Origin: Branchiostoma floridae
Lineage: Eukaryota; Chordata; Leptocardii; Amphioxiformes; Branchiostomatidae
Direction: 5' to 3'
NCBI RefSeq assembly: GCF_000003815.2
Contig: NC_049981.1
Coordinates: forward strand, 19,355,246 to 19,419,245
Length of the DNA: 64,000 nt
Positions 59,053 to 64,000 of this stretch are shown piece after piece (the stretch's first letter is position 1; each line of letters starts with the position of its first letter). The notes beneath the pieces were generated by a model. That model was not told the origin of the DNA and searched no databases. It worked only from the letters and a program-made list of their open reading frames with translations. The position numbers were made by a program, and so were the translations under genes.

Positions 59053-59058
59053 TTTATT
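59053..59058 (-). terminator. Poly(A) signal of the cathepsin D-like gene
   Basis: AATAAA on the minus strand (TTTATT on plus), 278 bases past the stop, first canonical hexamer downstream. Confidence 0.5.
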
Positions 59059-59335
59059 TGTCAAACATCATCAGGAGCACATGGTAACACACTGCAGATT
59101 TTGGAATCCATATATGTAAGATACTTGACTATATGTATCTGAAATGTTCAAGTAAACTTAGGAGTAAGCTGTGTGCTTGCTCAATCTTCAGTCCAAATCT
59201 GTTACGTCATCATTATTTACTACAGTTTCATAACCTCACTGGTCGTGTGTCATGACGTAAGGCCTCTGAGGTGACCAAACGACTAGGAACAGATTCTAAC
59301 AAAACATACAGTGCCCTGGGTACGTGGTTGGTGAA

Positions 59336-63562
<4,227 letters not shown>

Positions 63563-64000
63563 GGTTCTTTTCACCTGTCAGAAATGATAGAATACAAGGT
63601 TTGCAAAATTGCTTGTCAGACGATAACTCGAATGGCTGCTGGGCTAAATCGAGATTAAACACAGTTACAGTTGATTAGGAGGATTACAGTTATTAAAGCA
63701 GTTGGGTAGATTTTGGAAACGTTCAGACTTTTCTGGTTGCATCAAAGAACTTTCCTCGGCGCAAGGACCTTGGTCGGTGCCACCTGTTGTTCAGCAGGTT
63801 TTAACCCAAAGCTATCAACAGATATGCAATTTTTACGTTAGTGAAGATGTTTTAGAGAGGCCGATAGTTGAGACAAAATCAAGACAAAGTTTATGCTTAC
63901 GAGTAAATTTGCTCATGCTGTTTTAATTACGCTACAGGAGCTATTAAACGTTGTCTTGCTCGGGTGGTAGGGCCGGGGCCCAAGTGCCGAAAGTTCGACA
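63563..64000. other. Upstream region of the cathepsin D-like gene
   Basis: Should contain the promoter (minus strand). No obvious TATA box was found close to the start codon, and no other gene is seen before the window end. Confidence 0.4.

Larger units (their letters stand above)
57902..59335. other. Spacer between cathepsin D-like gene and saposin gene B
   Basis: About 1.4 kb holding the promoter of gene B on its left side, the 161-bp foldback MITE, and the 3' UTR of the cathepsin D-like gene on its right side. No other gene seen. Confidence 0.5.

Overview
This window is eukaryotic and most likely from an invertebrate chordate, with amphioxus (Branchiostoma) as my best guess. All host genes have GT-AG introns. 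There is a Dickkopf gene of the DKK1/2/4 class, and many short SINEs and MITEs lie in introns and spacers. Six N-runs (285-384, 1872-1971, 4215-4314, 38746-38859, 41365-41464, 50680-51308) mark a scaffolded draft assembly. I infer the species from gene content and did not verify it.

Layout. (1) 1-5.6 kb, + strand: the C-terminal half of DNA polymerase beta in seven exons. One contig (385-1871) is misplaced, so two exons sit out of order. (2) 5.6-16.1 kb: spacer with SINE and MITE copies. (3) 16.1-23.1 kb, + strand: a complete three-exon Dkk1/2/4 gene with TATA box and poly(A) signal. POLB and DKK4 are also neighbours in human 8p11, so this looks like an old linkage. (4) 23.1-33.3 kb: no gene recognised. 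(5) 33.4-38.1 kb, - strand: an eight-exon secreted protein with two saposin-B domains (gene A). (6) 38.1-50.3 kb: repeats, two minisatellites, and a nearly intact Helentron-type rolling-circle transposon (about 7.1 kb coding, - strand) carrying OTU, Rep (HUH), PIF1 helicase and a C-terminal endonuclease split by one frameshift. (7) 53.3-57.9 kb, - strand: a second eight-exon two-saposin gene (gene B) with the same exon plan but several lost cysteines. (8) 59.3-63.6 kb, - strand: a complete nine-exon cathepsin D-like aspartic protease.

How they may work together. Cathepsin D is the known lysosomal processor of prosaposin in mammals. Here a cathepsin D-like gene lies on the same strand directly upstream of two saposin-domain genes, forming a possible lysosomal or gut digestive cluster. 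The two saposin genes are clear paralogues, and the Helentron lies between them. Secreted Dkk acts in Wnt signalling and POLB in base-excision repair. I see no functional tie between those two beyond shared linkage.
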